64,000 nucleotides of DNA from Euptelea pleiosperma (taxonomy: Eukaryota > Streptophyta > Magnoliopsida > Ranunculales > Eupteleaceae), in assembly GCA_035048495.1 (NCBI GenBank), contig CM068543.1, positions 21,193,751-21,257,750 of the forward strand. Reading direction: 5' to 3'. Numbering within the stretch: position 1 is the stretch's first letter; the number at the start of each line of letters is the position of its first letter. Shown here one piece after another: positions 48,160 to 59,239 of this stretch. A model generated the notes under the pieces. It was not told the DNA's origin, did no database searches, and saw nothing but the letters and a program-made list of their open reading frames with translations. The position numbers and the translations under genes were made by a program.

Positions 48160-50717
48160 TCCGAAACAGGTTCGACAGTTGACAAATCGTCATCGTCTTC
48201 GGTTGATATGTCGTACGAGGCGCTGGACGGGGATTGCTCATCGTCAGTCACGTTGTGGGCCCTATAATTCTCCTGCAGCTGCAACGCAACCTCAAGGTTC
48301 CACACCACGTCTCCCATTTTCGGCCGTTGGATCCCATGATCAGCAAGACAGTTCTCGGCGATGTCAGCAAACCGTTTCAAACACTCAGGAGCGATCTTCC
48401 CCGTAAGATATGGGTCGATAATCTGATGAAGGACCCCGCTCTGATTGCAGTGTCGGGCCCACTCGGCCAAGCTCGCCTGCTCCCAGTTCTCCTCCAACGT
48501 TTGTAATACCGCTGGCCTTGCACACAACACTTCGAACAACACCACACCAAACGAGTATACGTCCGATTTCTCTGTTAGTTGTTGACGCCTGAAGTACTCT
48601 GGGTCCAAATACCCGAAACTACCTTTAACGAAAGTGCTGACGTGAGTGCGAGACAGGGTTGTGGGCCCCATCTTTGAGGGCCCCATCTTTGATAACCCGA
48701 AATCTGAGACCTTGGCAACCCATTTCTCATCCAATAGTATGTTGGTTGTCTTCACGTCACGGTGGATGATCATGTACTTCGCTCCTGTATGGAGGTAATG
48801 TAAGCCGCGTGCTGCTCCAATGCAAATCTGAAGCCTCTGCTTCCACGGAAGAGGGGGATTACTGGTGTTGTACAGATGACCTCGAAGGGTACCGTGGACC
48901 ATGTAGTCATAGACAAGGATCATCTCTCCGTTCTCCTCGCAATACCCTATCAAAGAGACAAGGTTTAGATGACGGAGCTTCGAGAGCATCTCGATCTCCG
49001 TTTGGAACTCGTGGACCCCCTGCTGCGACGTCGGATTCCCTCGTTTTATCGCAACTGTGGTTGTGATGGTGATTCCATCACCACCGTCAATGTGGCCCTT
49101 GTAGACGCTACCGAAGCCGCCGATGCCGATGACCAATGCTTCGTCGAAGTTGTTGGTCGCCGCTTTGATCTCGGCAAACGAGAACTGGCGGCAGAGATCA
49201 GGCGGCAGTGAAAACGTGTTCGTTTTTGTGGATCTAACGAAGTGCGAGGGCAGGAACCTCGGGGATTTCTTGGCCCCTGCGCCGCCAGCGGAGTCTTTCA
49301 CTATCCAGCGTTGCCGGAAAACAGAGAAACACAAAATAGAAAGTGCAACAAATCCACCCACCACACCTCCGATAATGACGATATGTGTCCGATTCGTCGA
49401 TCGACTAGAAGATGATTCAGGCGGATCCGGGCCCACTATTTTGACAGGATTGGGTCCAGCGAGATTGCCATCACTATTGTTCAATTTGAAGATCTCCAGC
49501 CCGTTTAAGATTGCGCTTGAGTACAGAGTATTTGATTCTGGGACAGGATGTAGCGCGATCCACAGACCCTGCTTGTCCCCGCTTCCTTCTGGAACATTCA
49601 CAACGTAGTCTTTATACACTGGAACTCCGTTCCCGCCACTCCATGAGATGACATCCGCTGCACTCTCGGCCGTCAGATTGTTGATAAAGATTAAAAACGC
49701 CCTTTGAAAAGGCTCCGTTATCTCCAATTGGTTCTCGCAGAAATGGAGCCTAACAAGGTAATTGAAGCCGGAATCAACTGGTAAATACCATGTTAGATTG
49801 TTGTTTATGTTAAACGTCTTATCGAGACTCATCGTCCTGGACGTACTGTAGACTCCCTCCGGTGCAGTGTAGGCAGGTACTGCGGCTGAGTAACTGATTG
49901 TAGTGTTCCAATTAGGCGGCTCTAAGCCTTTAGACGTTGGTACTACGTACTGTTGATCAATTTCCCAGGTTCGAAACATGCCAGTGTCATCTACAGGTGA
50001 GATAAGGTTCCCCCCGACGTTTAGTCGGTAAACTGTCTCCATGGCTGTTGTTTCGTTATGTATGGAGAACAGACTCGTCTGTTGGGAAAACACGAAGGGG
50101 AGATCTAACCCGCGAGTGTACAGATTCGAGGGCATCGAAACAATCTCAATTCCGTTCACAAAAGCAAAGGAGTCTGAAGTATTCGGAGATGGCGTGAACG
50201 TTACATCTAAGCTCTTGTTCTCCTCTGCGTTGACTGAGAATTCTCTAGTGAAGTAGGATGAGTTGAGATAATCAGCAGTGAGGGAGGCACTAAAGTTACG
50301 TAATAAGGTGTAGCGACCCACGTTGACGGAGAAGAAGGCTTTAGATATGTTAAGATCGGAGTAGGAAGCAGAATAGAAGTAGAGACGGATGAATTTTGGG
50401 CCAGCAGAGGAGACGGGGAGTGAGTAGGTAAATTGAGAGCGAAAGATACGAGCAGTCATATAAGGGACTTGCGGGACAGAGCCTTGGGCTTTCGCTATGG
50501 CTGTTATTGTTATTGTTGATATGTTGTCTAGGCCTGACAACATAAACTTTGTTCTGGACTCGGTTGTCCAATTCCGACCCTCAAGTAGTGGAGTGTCTGA
50601 AGAGGAACCGCAGTCGAGGAAAATGCTGTCAGAGGGAACAAATGATGAGTTATTGGCAGCGGTGATGGAGAAAAGTAGATGGAAGAATAAGAAGGAGAGG
50701 TGCAGAGGGGAGAACAT
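48108..50717 (-). CDS. CrRLK1L (FERONIA-like) malectin receptor kinase, intronless, MITE-altered C-terminus
   Basis: 869 residues. This plasma-membrane family senses RALF peptides and cell-wall state; FERONIA and relatives control growth, fertility and immunity. Seen: signal peptide about 1-21; malectin-like ectodomain about 26-412 with many N-glycosylation sites (for example WYLPVDSGFNYLVRLHFCE at 310-328); one membrane helix 445-467; kinase about 525-805. The kinase has glycine loop GIGGFGSV (531-538), Lys558 in VAIKR, catalytic HRD (652-654) with Asn659, DFG at 672-674 and GYLDPEYF at 702-709, so it should be active. Two oddities: a 5-residue tandem duplication just after DFG, and the last 16 residues (SKTCLTTGVQGSPDHP) plus the TAA, which come from a MITE inserted after codon 853. 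No introns is usual for the family. The exact subgroup cannot be fixed. Confidence 0.94.
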   Translation of the reverse strand: MFSPLHLSFLFFHLLFSITAANNSSFVPSDSIFLDCGSSSDTPLLEGRNWTTESRTKFMLSGLDNISTITITAIAKAQGSVPQVPYMTARIFRSQFTYSLPVSSAGPKFIRLYFYSASYSDLNISKAFFSVNVGRYTLLRNFSASLTADYLNSSYFTREFSVNAEENKSLDVTFTPSPNTSDSFAFVNGIEIVSMPSNLYTRGLDLPFVFSQQTSLFSIHNETTAMETVYRLNVGGNLISPVDDTGMFRTWEIDQQYVVPTSKGLEPPNWNTTISYSAAVPAYTAPEGVYSTSRTMSLDKTFNINNNLTWYLPVDSGFNYLVRLHFCENQLEITEPFQRAFLIFINNLTAESAADVISWSGGNGVPVYKDYVVNVPEGSGDKQGLWIALHPVPESNTLYSSAILNGLEIFKLNNSDGNLAGPNPVKIVGPDPPESSSSRSTNRTHIVIIGGVVGGFVALSILCFSVFRQRWIVKDSAGGAGAKKSPRFLPSHFVRSTKTNTFSLPPDLCRQFSFAEIKAATNNFDEALVIGIGGFGSVYKGHIDGGDGITITTTVAIKRGNPTSQQGVHEFQTEIEMLSKLRHLNLVSLIGYCEENGEMILVYDYMVHGTLRGHLYNTSNPPLPWKQRLQICIGAARGLHYLHTGAKYMIIHRDVKTTNILLDEKWVAKVSDFGLSKMGPSKMGPTTLSRTHVSTFVKGSFGYLDPEYFRRQQLTEKSDVYSFGVVLFEVLCARPAVLQTLEENWEQASLAEWARHCNQSGVLHQIIDPYLTGKIAPECLKRFADIAENCLADHGIQRPKMGDVVWNLEVALQLQENYRAHNVTDDEQSPSSASYDISTEDDDDLSTVEPVSESKTCLTTGVQGSPDHP

Positions 50718-51130
50718 GGTAAGGAGTAAAGGAAGCTTATTGTTGGTGAATCAAATAGAGAGGGAGAAAATTTTTGAAGCTGCGAAAGTTATAAGCGGCA
50801 GTCATGCGCCAATTGGAGTCAACAACCTGTACCGTGGTTAAGCTTTCCTTAACCGCAGGTAGTTTAATAAAATACAGTTTTCAATTAAAAAAAATAAAAA
50901 ACCTTCTATCTCTCCTCAGTCCTCCCCCATTCCGTCGGAGGAATCAGTCGCAAACAAATCTATCTCAACGTTTTTCACTCCACCTCTTCTCGCCGGTGTA
51001 AAACGGGTATGTCGGAATCAAGCCACCTGTCTTCGCCGGTGCCGGAGGTCTCGGAATCAAGCAACCGGCCAAGTTCCCGTTCCTATCTCTTTTTATTCTT
51101 CGCGTTTGTTTTACCCTTTTGGAAAACGAT
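50718..51130. other. upstream region of the receptor kinase
   Basis: This is the 5' side of the minus-strand kinase. A CTTATAAC on the minus strand at about 50789-50796 is a possible TATA box, about 75 bp before the ATG. No other gene is seen. Confidence 0.35.
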
Positions 51131-51520
51131 GTAACAAGGTATGCCTGAAACTGTTTCATTTGCGGAAGCGGCATTTTTGGTAGTCACCGCTGCCATCTGG
51201 GCCCACTGACCGCATGGGTGTTTAATCCCACCCCTTGGTGGATATACAGACCAAAAATCACCTTGATTGGTAATCTATAACCACTAGATTTTAACACTTT
51301 TTAACACATTTTAAGGCATTCTTATAGCCGTTGAATGAAACCATTTTTTGAGTACTAAAACCAACGGCTAAAAATCATTAAACAAGCTGAGTTTTTGTAT
51401 GAATGCCTATTAAGGGGTGGGCTAAACATCCATACATGCGGTAAGTGGGCCCAGATGGCAGTGGTGACTACCAAAAATACCGCTTCCGCAAATGAAAAGA
51501 TCTCAGGTATACCTTGTTAC
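51131..51520. mobile_element. 390-bp MITE with terminal inverted repeats over 90 bp
   Basis: It starts GTAACAAGGTATGCCTGA and, read from the other end, GTAACAAGGTATACCTGA. Both arms then share CATTTGCGGAAGCGG, TTTTTGGTAGTCACC and CATCTGGGCCCACT. Inside are CTGACCGCATGGGTG and TTGGTGGATATACAGACC, diverged versions of motifs in the common window MITE. No target duplication is apparent. Confidence 0.72.
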
Positions 51521-51584
51521 GACCCTTTTCTTTTTACAACCAGCAACAAGCATTTCAATTTGGTTTACACAAAAAAAAATGACA

Positions 51585-51870
51585 AGGACACAATATAAGC
51601 ACGTGTCACACTACTACAGGACTCTGACCGTACGGATGTTTGTCCTATCCCATGGTGGACCTACAAACCAAAAATCAGCATGATTAGTGATTTGTAGGCT
51701 TTGGATTGGACTTATTTTCATGGGCTGATCTCAACTGTGGGAATTTGAGCAGTATTTGAGGTACAAAGATCCAACCCTTATATATCACTAATCAGGCTGA
51801 TTTTTGGTCTGTAGGTCCACCATTGGATAGGAAAAAATCCATACGGTCAGAGTCCTGTAACAATGCCCCC
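51585..51870. mobile_element. common-family MITE
   Basis: The left arm is ACAATATAAGCACGTGTCAC...CTGACCGTACGGATG...GTGGACCTACAAACC and the right arm mirrors it (GGTCTGTAGGTCCACCA...CATACGGTCAGAG). A poly-C run of about 19 bases follows at 51866-51882. Confidence 0.65.
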
Positions 51871-53351
51871 CCCCCCCCCCTATGATCCAGGAACCGTTAA
51901 TGGGCGTCTATGGTCAATGACACACTTTGAAAAAGCTGAAATGCCCCCCTATGATCCAGAAATCGTTAATGGGCGTCTATGGTCAATGACATTGTCCATT
52001 GTCAAAGGGGGAGATGCAAATTGCATCAATAAAGAGGACAAGCCAAAAATCCCTAAATTATATGTTCTATTTTTTAGGGCTTTTTTGCTTTATCCCCTTA
52101 TTTTTATTGATGCAATTTGCATCTCACCTAATGTTTTTGAAATATTTGCGTCTCACTCTTTAACGGTTTCCGGATGGACATCCCAATATTTTTTAAATGA
52201 CTATAATGACCTTGGATGAGATGCAAATATTTTAAAAAATATTGCGTCGCAAATTGCATTAGTAAAATAAGGGGGACAAGCAAAAAAATCTATTTTTTTG
52301 AGGATTTTTTATTTTATTTTTAGGATTATGAGCTCAAAACCTTTCTTCACTTACTTTTGGCCCAACCGGAGAAATTTTTTGAAACAATGGATTTTAGAAG
52401 CAGTGGCCAGTGGCGCCCTGTGATTGGCCTCTGCTTCAAAAAATTTCTCGCCCAACCATAGGTGGACCTACAGACCAAAAATTAATTTAGTTGTTAATTT
52501 TTCAGCATTGGATTAGTCATTTTTATGGGTTTATTTTATCCGTAGAATTTGAACATTATTTGGGGTACAAAGATCCAATGGTTTGAAATCACTAATCAGA
52601 CTGATATTTGATATGTAGCTCCACCTAACGATGTGCCCAACATCCGTATGGTTAGTGACCTCTAAGAGTGTGCCATGTGGCTTATATTGTCGTCCCTCGT
52701 CATCATTTATGAGGGACATTATTGTACTTAACAACCTATGAAAGTGAGTCACGTGTTCCGAGATTTTATATCCAATAATTAAAAATTAACAATTAGATTA
52801 ATTTTTGATTTGTAGGTCCACCTCTGGTTGGGTTAAAAGTAAATGAAGAAAGGTTTTAAACTCACAATCCTACAAAAAAAAAATCTTAAAAAAAATGAAT
52901 TATTTGCTTGTCCTCCTTACTTTATTGATGCAATTTGCATCACACCCAATGTTTTTAAAATATTTGAATCTCACCCAAGGTCATTATAGTCATTTAAAAA
53001 ATATTGGGATGTCCATCTAGAGACCGTTAATGACAGTCTATGGTCAAAGGGTGAGACGCAAATATTTTACAAACATTGGGTGAGATGCAAATTGCATCAA
53101 TAAAGTAAAGGAGTAAAACAAAAAAGCCATATGTTTTATTATTCTAGTTTGATCTGTTTGTTGACTTAGTTCCACACCTGTACCAGATCTAGGTTTTTAA
53201 TCTCAGAGGCATGTTTTTCTTCGAGAGTGAGCAAGAGATTACCTTCGCTTTGCTGCAATGGAGTTTCGAGTTTGGGAGCCAACAAACAAGAAAGAAGGAA
53301 AAATATCTTTTAGGAAAGAGGGCAACTTGATTCTTTGGCGATTTTTTTGAT

Positions 53352-53724
53352 GGGTGGGTTCCGTTGACAGGTGAAAAATGACAGGATTCTGTATAGGGAC
53401 ACAATATAAGCCACGTGGCATTCCTCTAACCGTATTGATGTTTGTCCAATCCCATGGTGGACCTACAAACCAAAAATCAGCCTGATTAGTGATTTGGACT
53501 TATTTTCATGGGCTGATCTCAACGTGAAAATTTGAGCAGTATTTGAGGTGCCAAGATCCAATGCCTATAAATTCCTAATCAGGCTGATTTTTGGTTTGTA
53601 GGTCCTCCATGGGATTGGACAAACATCCATACGGTCAGATTCCTATAAGAGTGTCCCATGTGGCTTATATTGTGTCTCTGTACAGAATCCTGTCATTTTT
53701 TCACCTGTCAACCGAGCCCAACCC
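53352..53724. mobile_element. 373-bp MITE with 9-bp target duplication; site empty in copy 1
   Basis: The ends GGGTGGGTTCCGTTGACAGG and, other strand, GGGTTGGGCTCGGTTGACAG are inverted repeats. It is flanked by TTTTTTGAT (53343-53351) and TTTCTTGAT (53725-53733). Copy 1 at about 34300 reads straight through (GATTTTTTTGATTAGTTTGG). The 9-bp duplication points to Mutator-like mobilisation. Its interior is the common family sequence. Confidence 0.88.
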
Positions 53725-54042
53725 TTTCTTGATTAGTTTGGAGATTTTTGCAAAAATTAGAAAAAGCACAACCCTGAAAGGTAGGGTCCACGCAGTTACC
53801 AAATACAGACCAGAAGAATTGGCTGAGACAGACCGTTTGTTGAGCTAATTTGTGGTTTGTTAAGGGTGGCTTTCCAAATACGGTGGTCTAATATTTCCAA
53901 ATAGTTTTTTTGGAAGTTTGAGGGTGGTGGGCTCCCCTGACTATGCCACTGAGTGGTGACTTGGATTGTTTTGAGGGATTTTTTCACCGGTTCAGCTTGC
54001 CGGTCTGATCTGGAATTTTGAACATGGACTATTTTATGATTG

Positions 54043-54195
54043 CTTAGGCTCCGAGGAATCCCTTTTTCTGACCCTTCTCAGTGTTCGTGCGCTCGGCTGT
54101 GGATTTCAAGAATCCAATGGTGGTTGTCAGCGCCACCGAAAATGAAAAAGTGATGCCAGCTCGGCGCTGACAACCACCATTGGATTCTTCGGCAG
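54043..54195. mobile_element. MITE of the GGCTCAGGCTCC family (copy 2 counterpart)
   Basis: Counterpart of the 34612 element. It keeps GTGGATTTCAAGAATCCAAT and CATTGGATTCTTCGG arms, the latter shortened. Confidence 0.6.
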
Positions 54196-55159
54196 AGCAC
54201 GTCCACAAAAAGGAAGGGAAAATATCTTTTGGGGAAGAGAGCGATTTGATTCTTTTGCGATTTTTTGCCCCACCTTTAGGGTCAAAACGGTGACATAATA
54301 AGAATTGGCCTGAGGCAGGCCTTTATTGACCCTTGTGGTTAGTTAAGGGTGGCTTTCCAAATAAGGTGGTCTATTTTTTTCAAATAGATTTTTTTGGAAT
54401 TTTGTGGGTGGTGGACCCCCTGCCTCTGCCATTGAGTGATCAACTGGACTGTTTTGAGGGGTTCGTTCACTGGCTCAGCTCGCCGGTCTGATGACTCTGA
54501 TTTGGAAATTTGAACATTAACAATAATTGGACGATTTCATTGTTTAATTTATATTTCAATCACAAATTAATAGAGCCATCGCTGTATTGATTATTTTTCG
54601 CCAAAGCTCAACCATAGCTGGATTCTCGGAATCAACACACGAGAAGAGAAGAGAAGAGGGTGGAAATTTGGGGATCAAAGGACCCCCCTTATGAGCCTGA
54701 GCCTGATCCATAGTAGGTAACTTAACAAAAAATTGGTATGCTTATCAATGTTTTAAAACCCAGACCGGCAATTGACCCGGTGGACTGGCTCGTTCAGATT
54801 GACGGCCGTTCCAGGTTTTAAAAAAAAACATAAAACTAAAACTTAAATGTCCGGGTTGGCCGTTTTGGCCAAGATATTATTTTAAATAGTCTTATAACTA
54901 CGATAACACTTTACCTTTAATGCTAAAGAGAGTAAATGGCGATTTTGAAAAAATAAGCAAAAATGTGGACATCTTGCTAATTGGTAGCCACAGGATTGCC
55001 CTCCTAATAGTAAATATGTTTTATAAATATTTTCGAAAACATGATATGGTGGTTCAGTTAAAATGTGATATGGTTACCCGTGGATCATGGTACGATGGAT
55101 TTGAATTCTATCTTAAGAATCATAATGGAGGTTCATCTCATAATAATCGTTTTTTAAAA

Positions 55160-55379
55160 GGGACGGGATCAGGGGGACCCCCATTTTTCTGACCCCTCTT
55201 CGTGTTCGTGTGCTCGGCCGTGGATTTTAAGAATCCAACTGTGGTTATCTGCTCCGAGTTGGCTCACTTTTTTCACTTTTGGGGGGCGTTGTCAACCACT
55301 GTTGGATTCGTGAAATCCATGGCCCAGCGCGCGAACACCAAGAGGGGTCAGAAAACAGGGGGTCCTCGGAGCCTGAGCC
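55160..55379. mobile_element. MITE of the GGCTCAGGCTCC family (copy 2 counterpart)
   Basis: Counterpart of 36233-36460, with the same ends and a few small differences. Confidence 0.7.
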
Positions 55380-55884
55380 TTTTTTATTTAAAATGATCTC
55401 ACTGCTAACTCTACTACATCGGCCTTCAAAAAAATATTGATTTCACCCTTCGATGTTGAATGCAATATAACACATAATTAACTATATACAATGAATTTCA
55501 GAAGGCATAAGTAGATTGCTACACCTGCGATTATTAATAATTCATCGATACTTTAATATGATCAGAGATGTGGGTTCGAGCCTTCTCCACATCAATATAA
55601 GAGATTGAAGACGTAAAGATGAGAGTGGGAAGCTCAGACATACGTGCGAAAGAGCAGACCATATTGCTAGTGTTTTCTCATTAAAGAACACCTGTGGGTG
55701 GCACGTGAGTGATTGTAGGGTCGTCTTTGAAAGAAGTGGCAAATAAGAGAGTTTCAATCTAAAGGGGTAGTTTTGGAATAAGATTAGTTTAAAGGGACAA
55801 ATATGTATATTATGACAATTCAAGGCACAATTAGAGAATCATACTTCCGTAATTGTCTATGGCATATGAATAGTTATTAAGGAA

Positions 55885-57617
55885 TCTATATATCTATACT
55901 ATAGCAGAGAAGTGGGCAGTGTCCTTCTCTCTCCTCCACATCAAGTTGACGTGGCACTCTTCTCATGCAGAGTGCCATGTCATTGACACCGAATTTTCTA
56001 TCATCTATTCTTCTTTCCTGGATTAATACAATTAATGACTATATCAAAATTTAATTGGTAACATTAATTGTATATTATTCCAAAACCGTTACATACTATC
56101 CAAAACGTCTATCTCCTCTCTTAAAACGTTTATTTGATTTCTTAAAACGTCTTTCATTCTTAAAATGTCTCTTTGTTTTCTTAAAACTTCTTAAAATTCT
56201 CCTTAAAACTTTTCTACGCTTTCCTAAAATGTCTATTTGGTTTCTTATAACGTCTTTCATTCATAAAATGTTTCTTTGTTTTCTTAAAACTTTCTAAAAT
56301 TTTTCTTAAAACGTCGATCTATGCTTTTTTACCTAAAACTTCCTAAAATGTCTATGCTTTTCTTATAAAATCTCTCAATCCATTGTCCAATGGCTAAAAC
56401 GTCTCCTAACAAAAGACGCTGGAGCAAAAAATTTATCTACATTGACTATGTATTTTTTTTGTCTCATTGTATATTTTTTTTCTTTTTTAGATTATTTTTT
56501 CGTTATTTTTTTCTTTTTCTTTTTAATTAAACAAAAATTGTACATGGACGAGGAAAACATTAGTGATCTTTTACACAACTCTCCACAAAAATTGCAAGCA
56601 TGTTTCCTCCACTTCTCCTTTGAATTTTTATTTTATTTTTATTTTTTTATCTATATTTTATATGTATATAACAGATTGAAGATAACCTGATGAATAAACG
56701 TAAATCTATTATTCTTAACAGCAATTGCCGAGTTCTTTAGCACCTGCTTGGACTGATAGAGCTTTGTAGGCAACAAATGAAGATAGAATAATGTGATCGG
56801 CTGATCCTTTGTAGCATGATCACTTATCAGAATTTCAGAAGTGCTGGTGAATATATTTTTTGAAGACTCGGAGCTTTGAGAAATTGCACATCAAGCCAAA
56901 GAAAAAGAAATTGAGACAATTTTTGCTCTCGACTACGAAGAACACTCTTAAGAATGAATGGACGTATGAATGTGGATAAAAAAAGATTGTCTTTTTTTTT
57001 TAAGATCAATTTGATGTATATGGCCGTATTAGTTAAGAATTATAATGTAAAATTGTAAACTAATAAGGATGTCTTGCTTATTGTAGTTTTTTTTTTATCT
57101 TAAAGATCTTAATTATGAAGTCGCTAATAACACATTTTAGTCTTACGTAATTATATTACCGTTTTAAAGGACGTGGTAACATAATTATTCTAGATATTTT
57201 TTAGAGATTTTAAGATCAATTTGATGTATATGGCCGTATTAGTTAAGAATTATATTATAAAATTGTAAACTAAGAAGGATGTCTTGCTTATTGTATATTA
57301 TTGGAGTTTTTTTATATTTTAAAGATCTTAATTATGAAGTTGCCAATAACACATTTTAGTCTTACGTAATTATATTACCGTTTTAAAGGACGTGGTAACA
57401 TAATTATTCTAGATATTTTTTTTAAATATATTTAGAGCATAGTTTTAAATTTGTAGGTATTTTTTATATGCAAGGGGTCCAATTATATTTTTCTTTTAAT
57501 TTTTATTTAGTCATAATGAAAGTTTTTGTCTTTTATTTTTTTTATGAATTTCTTTGTTTATAAAGAAATTCATTTTAATTTCTTACCCCGTGCTTTAGCA
57601 CGGGCCAATAACACTAG
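55885..57617 (+). mobile_element. 1,733-bp non-autonomous Helitron; site empty in copy 1
   Basis: It begins TCTATATATCTATACTATAG and ends with the palindrome CCCGTGCTTTAGCACGGG (57587-57604; 8-bp stem, 2-nt loop), then ten bases, then CTAG (57614-57617). It sits between A and T, and copy 1 near 36970 is uninterrupted there (GTTATTAAAGGGATTATTTT). A second hairpin, TGAATTTCTTT...AAAGAAATTCA, lies about 45 bp further in. It contains no Rep/helicase frame. Inner repeats include AAAACGTCTTTCATTC-like runs (56100-56350). No captured gene was recognised. Confidence 0.92.
57001..57421. repeat. about 210-bp tandem duplication inside the Helitron
   Basis: 57001-57209 and 57210-57421 both contain AAGATCAATTTGATGTATAT, GGATGTCTTGCTTATTGTA and GGACGTGGTAACATAATTAT in the same order with few differences. 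Confidence 0.85.
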
Positions 57618-57841
57618 TTATTTTGAAAACATGGAAGAAATGACGTGGAAAATGATTAAGTTTTTTTAAAGAACTATTTTAGAAACATGAAAAAATGTCA
57701 CGTTAAGTAATTAAATATTTATCAAGGGGCAAATCTATAAATTAATGACACGAGAAGGAACATTTCTGGTAGGAGAAATGGAATATGAAGAAATCAAGTG
57801 GTTGAAACTTGAAAGGGGTTGTTTTAAAAATCCGATAAGAA

Positions 57842-58175
57842 ATCCAATCAATCCGAGCCCAATCCGGACTTGATCAAATCAATAAAATTCAATTTCGGAA
57901 CCAATCCAATATGATTACATCAGTTCTGCATCCGATCTGATCCAATCCGATCTTATATGTATATAGTTTACATGTATAATCCCATTAGGCATATATTTAA
58001 ATACTTTTATGTAATTAAATATATATCTATATAATATATGTTATATATAGTATAGATATCAGGTCTATATCGGATCGGAACAAGGTCGATCCAGTACCGA
58101 TCCAATAACAAAAGATATTGGATTGGATCGGATTGGATTGGATCTAACTCGAGATCCAATCCATTGCCAGCCCTA
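57842..58175. mobile_element. 3' part of the hAT-type element seen at 37409
   Basis: It runs from about TCCGATAAGAAATCCAATCA to a right end that reads TAGGGCTGGCAATGGATTGG on the other strand, followed by CTTAATGT. The 5' end was lost by a deletion joining it to upstream DNA. The interior has GGATTGGATC-type runs and an AT-rich patch at about 58015-58060. Confidence 0.65.
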
Positions 58176-58974
58176 CTTAATGTTCTTCTTTTATTTTTGG
58201 TGGAGAATGACATTTTTTTTTTGTAATTGTGGGGAATGACAATTTTTTTCAGAAGACAACGGTCGTATAATGGAAAATAATGGCCATTATAACAAAAAAA
58301 TATTTTGAGCGTTAAAACGATATATATGTATATAACGTAACGAGCGTGGTCCGAAACAGTTATGAGGGCCGATTTTTAAACCATGACATAGACTAGAACG
58401 AATAACGCCCGTGTCTCTTGGTGGGTGGGATGACACCTAAAGTTGGTCAATGGAGTCAACTGTAGGGATCGGGCCGCTGGTGGAATATTCTTCTCTCAAA
58501 TCCTACAGTCCCTATAATTCCATGTATGAATGGCGGTCCTTGATTGGCCACAACATACCGTAAAACCCCCGCTTTGAAAATTCGCTCAGTTGAACGAATC
58601 TTCCGATTGCCATCTCGTGTGGGACCTAGCACCCTATATGCTTAGCAATCCGGAACATCTAATTGGACAGGCCACCTCTTTGATCACTAGATTGGATGGT
58701 AGCAAATGTCTATTCTGATAGAAAATGATGCAAGAGAAAAAGTCTATTATTAAGATATTTGATCAATCGACTTGACTTTTCGATGTAGTGTTTACTAGAC
58801 GGTCCAGATTAGTCTGCATGTGTATCATGTGTACAGTAGGAAACCGTAATACCTATTTAATTCCTGGTGATGTTACGAATGTCACAATTCTAAACTTATT
58901 GAGTAGATCAACTTTTTATTCTATTTTTAACTTTTAATAGACAACGACTAATCTCATCGCTAAGCGTTCGTGAC

Positions 58975-59239
58975 GCATAAGTATCATAAACTCTATTATT
59001 GTTTAGGCACATATGTGCCATAGACTTATTGAGGCATATAAACCTTTTATTGTTTAATATATTGGATCATAATGCTTTTTTGTTAAATGTTCCATGTATA
59101 TTGATCAATTAGGTAAGAGATTCCAAACAAAAAATAACAGATTCATTATGTTTTTCTTAGTATCGGTAGGATACAACTAAACTTTACAAACTCATGCTAG
59201 TTGGATCCAACCGAAGCACCAACAATTTCGATTGGATAT
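58975..59239. other. intergenic, nothing recognised
   Basis: AT-rich flank between the duplicated block and the solo LTR. No gene is seen. Confidence 0.4.

Larger units (their letters stand above)
51955..58974. repeat. duplicated block, copy 2
   Basis: Collinear with 32886-47140 (see that entry for anchors). Unique to this copy are a MITE (53352-53724) and a Helitron (55885-57617). Missing are the tRNA-bearing segment, part of 37187-37455, the Helitron-like array and the LINE. A 70-bp tandem repeat of the leading edge (TATGATCCAG...GGTCAATGACA) lies at about 51880-51955. Confidence 0.88.

Noticed and set aside
49123..49608. 161-codon plus-strand frame over the receptor kinase
   Set aside because: It is the antisense shadow of the kinase coding sequence; no independent support.
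56690..57000. Possible captured gene fragment in the Helitron
   Set aside because: Translations in all frames gave no family I can recognise, and several stops are present.
58480..58490. Possibility that copy 2 lost a LINE rather than never having one
   Set aside because: No LINE remnant or A tail remains at the join, so absence is simpler, although without a LINE target duplication in copy 1 this cannot be settled.
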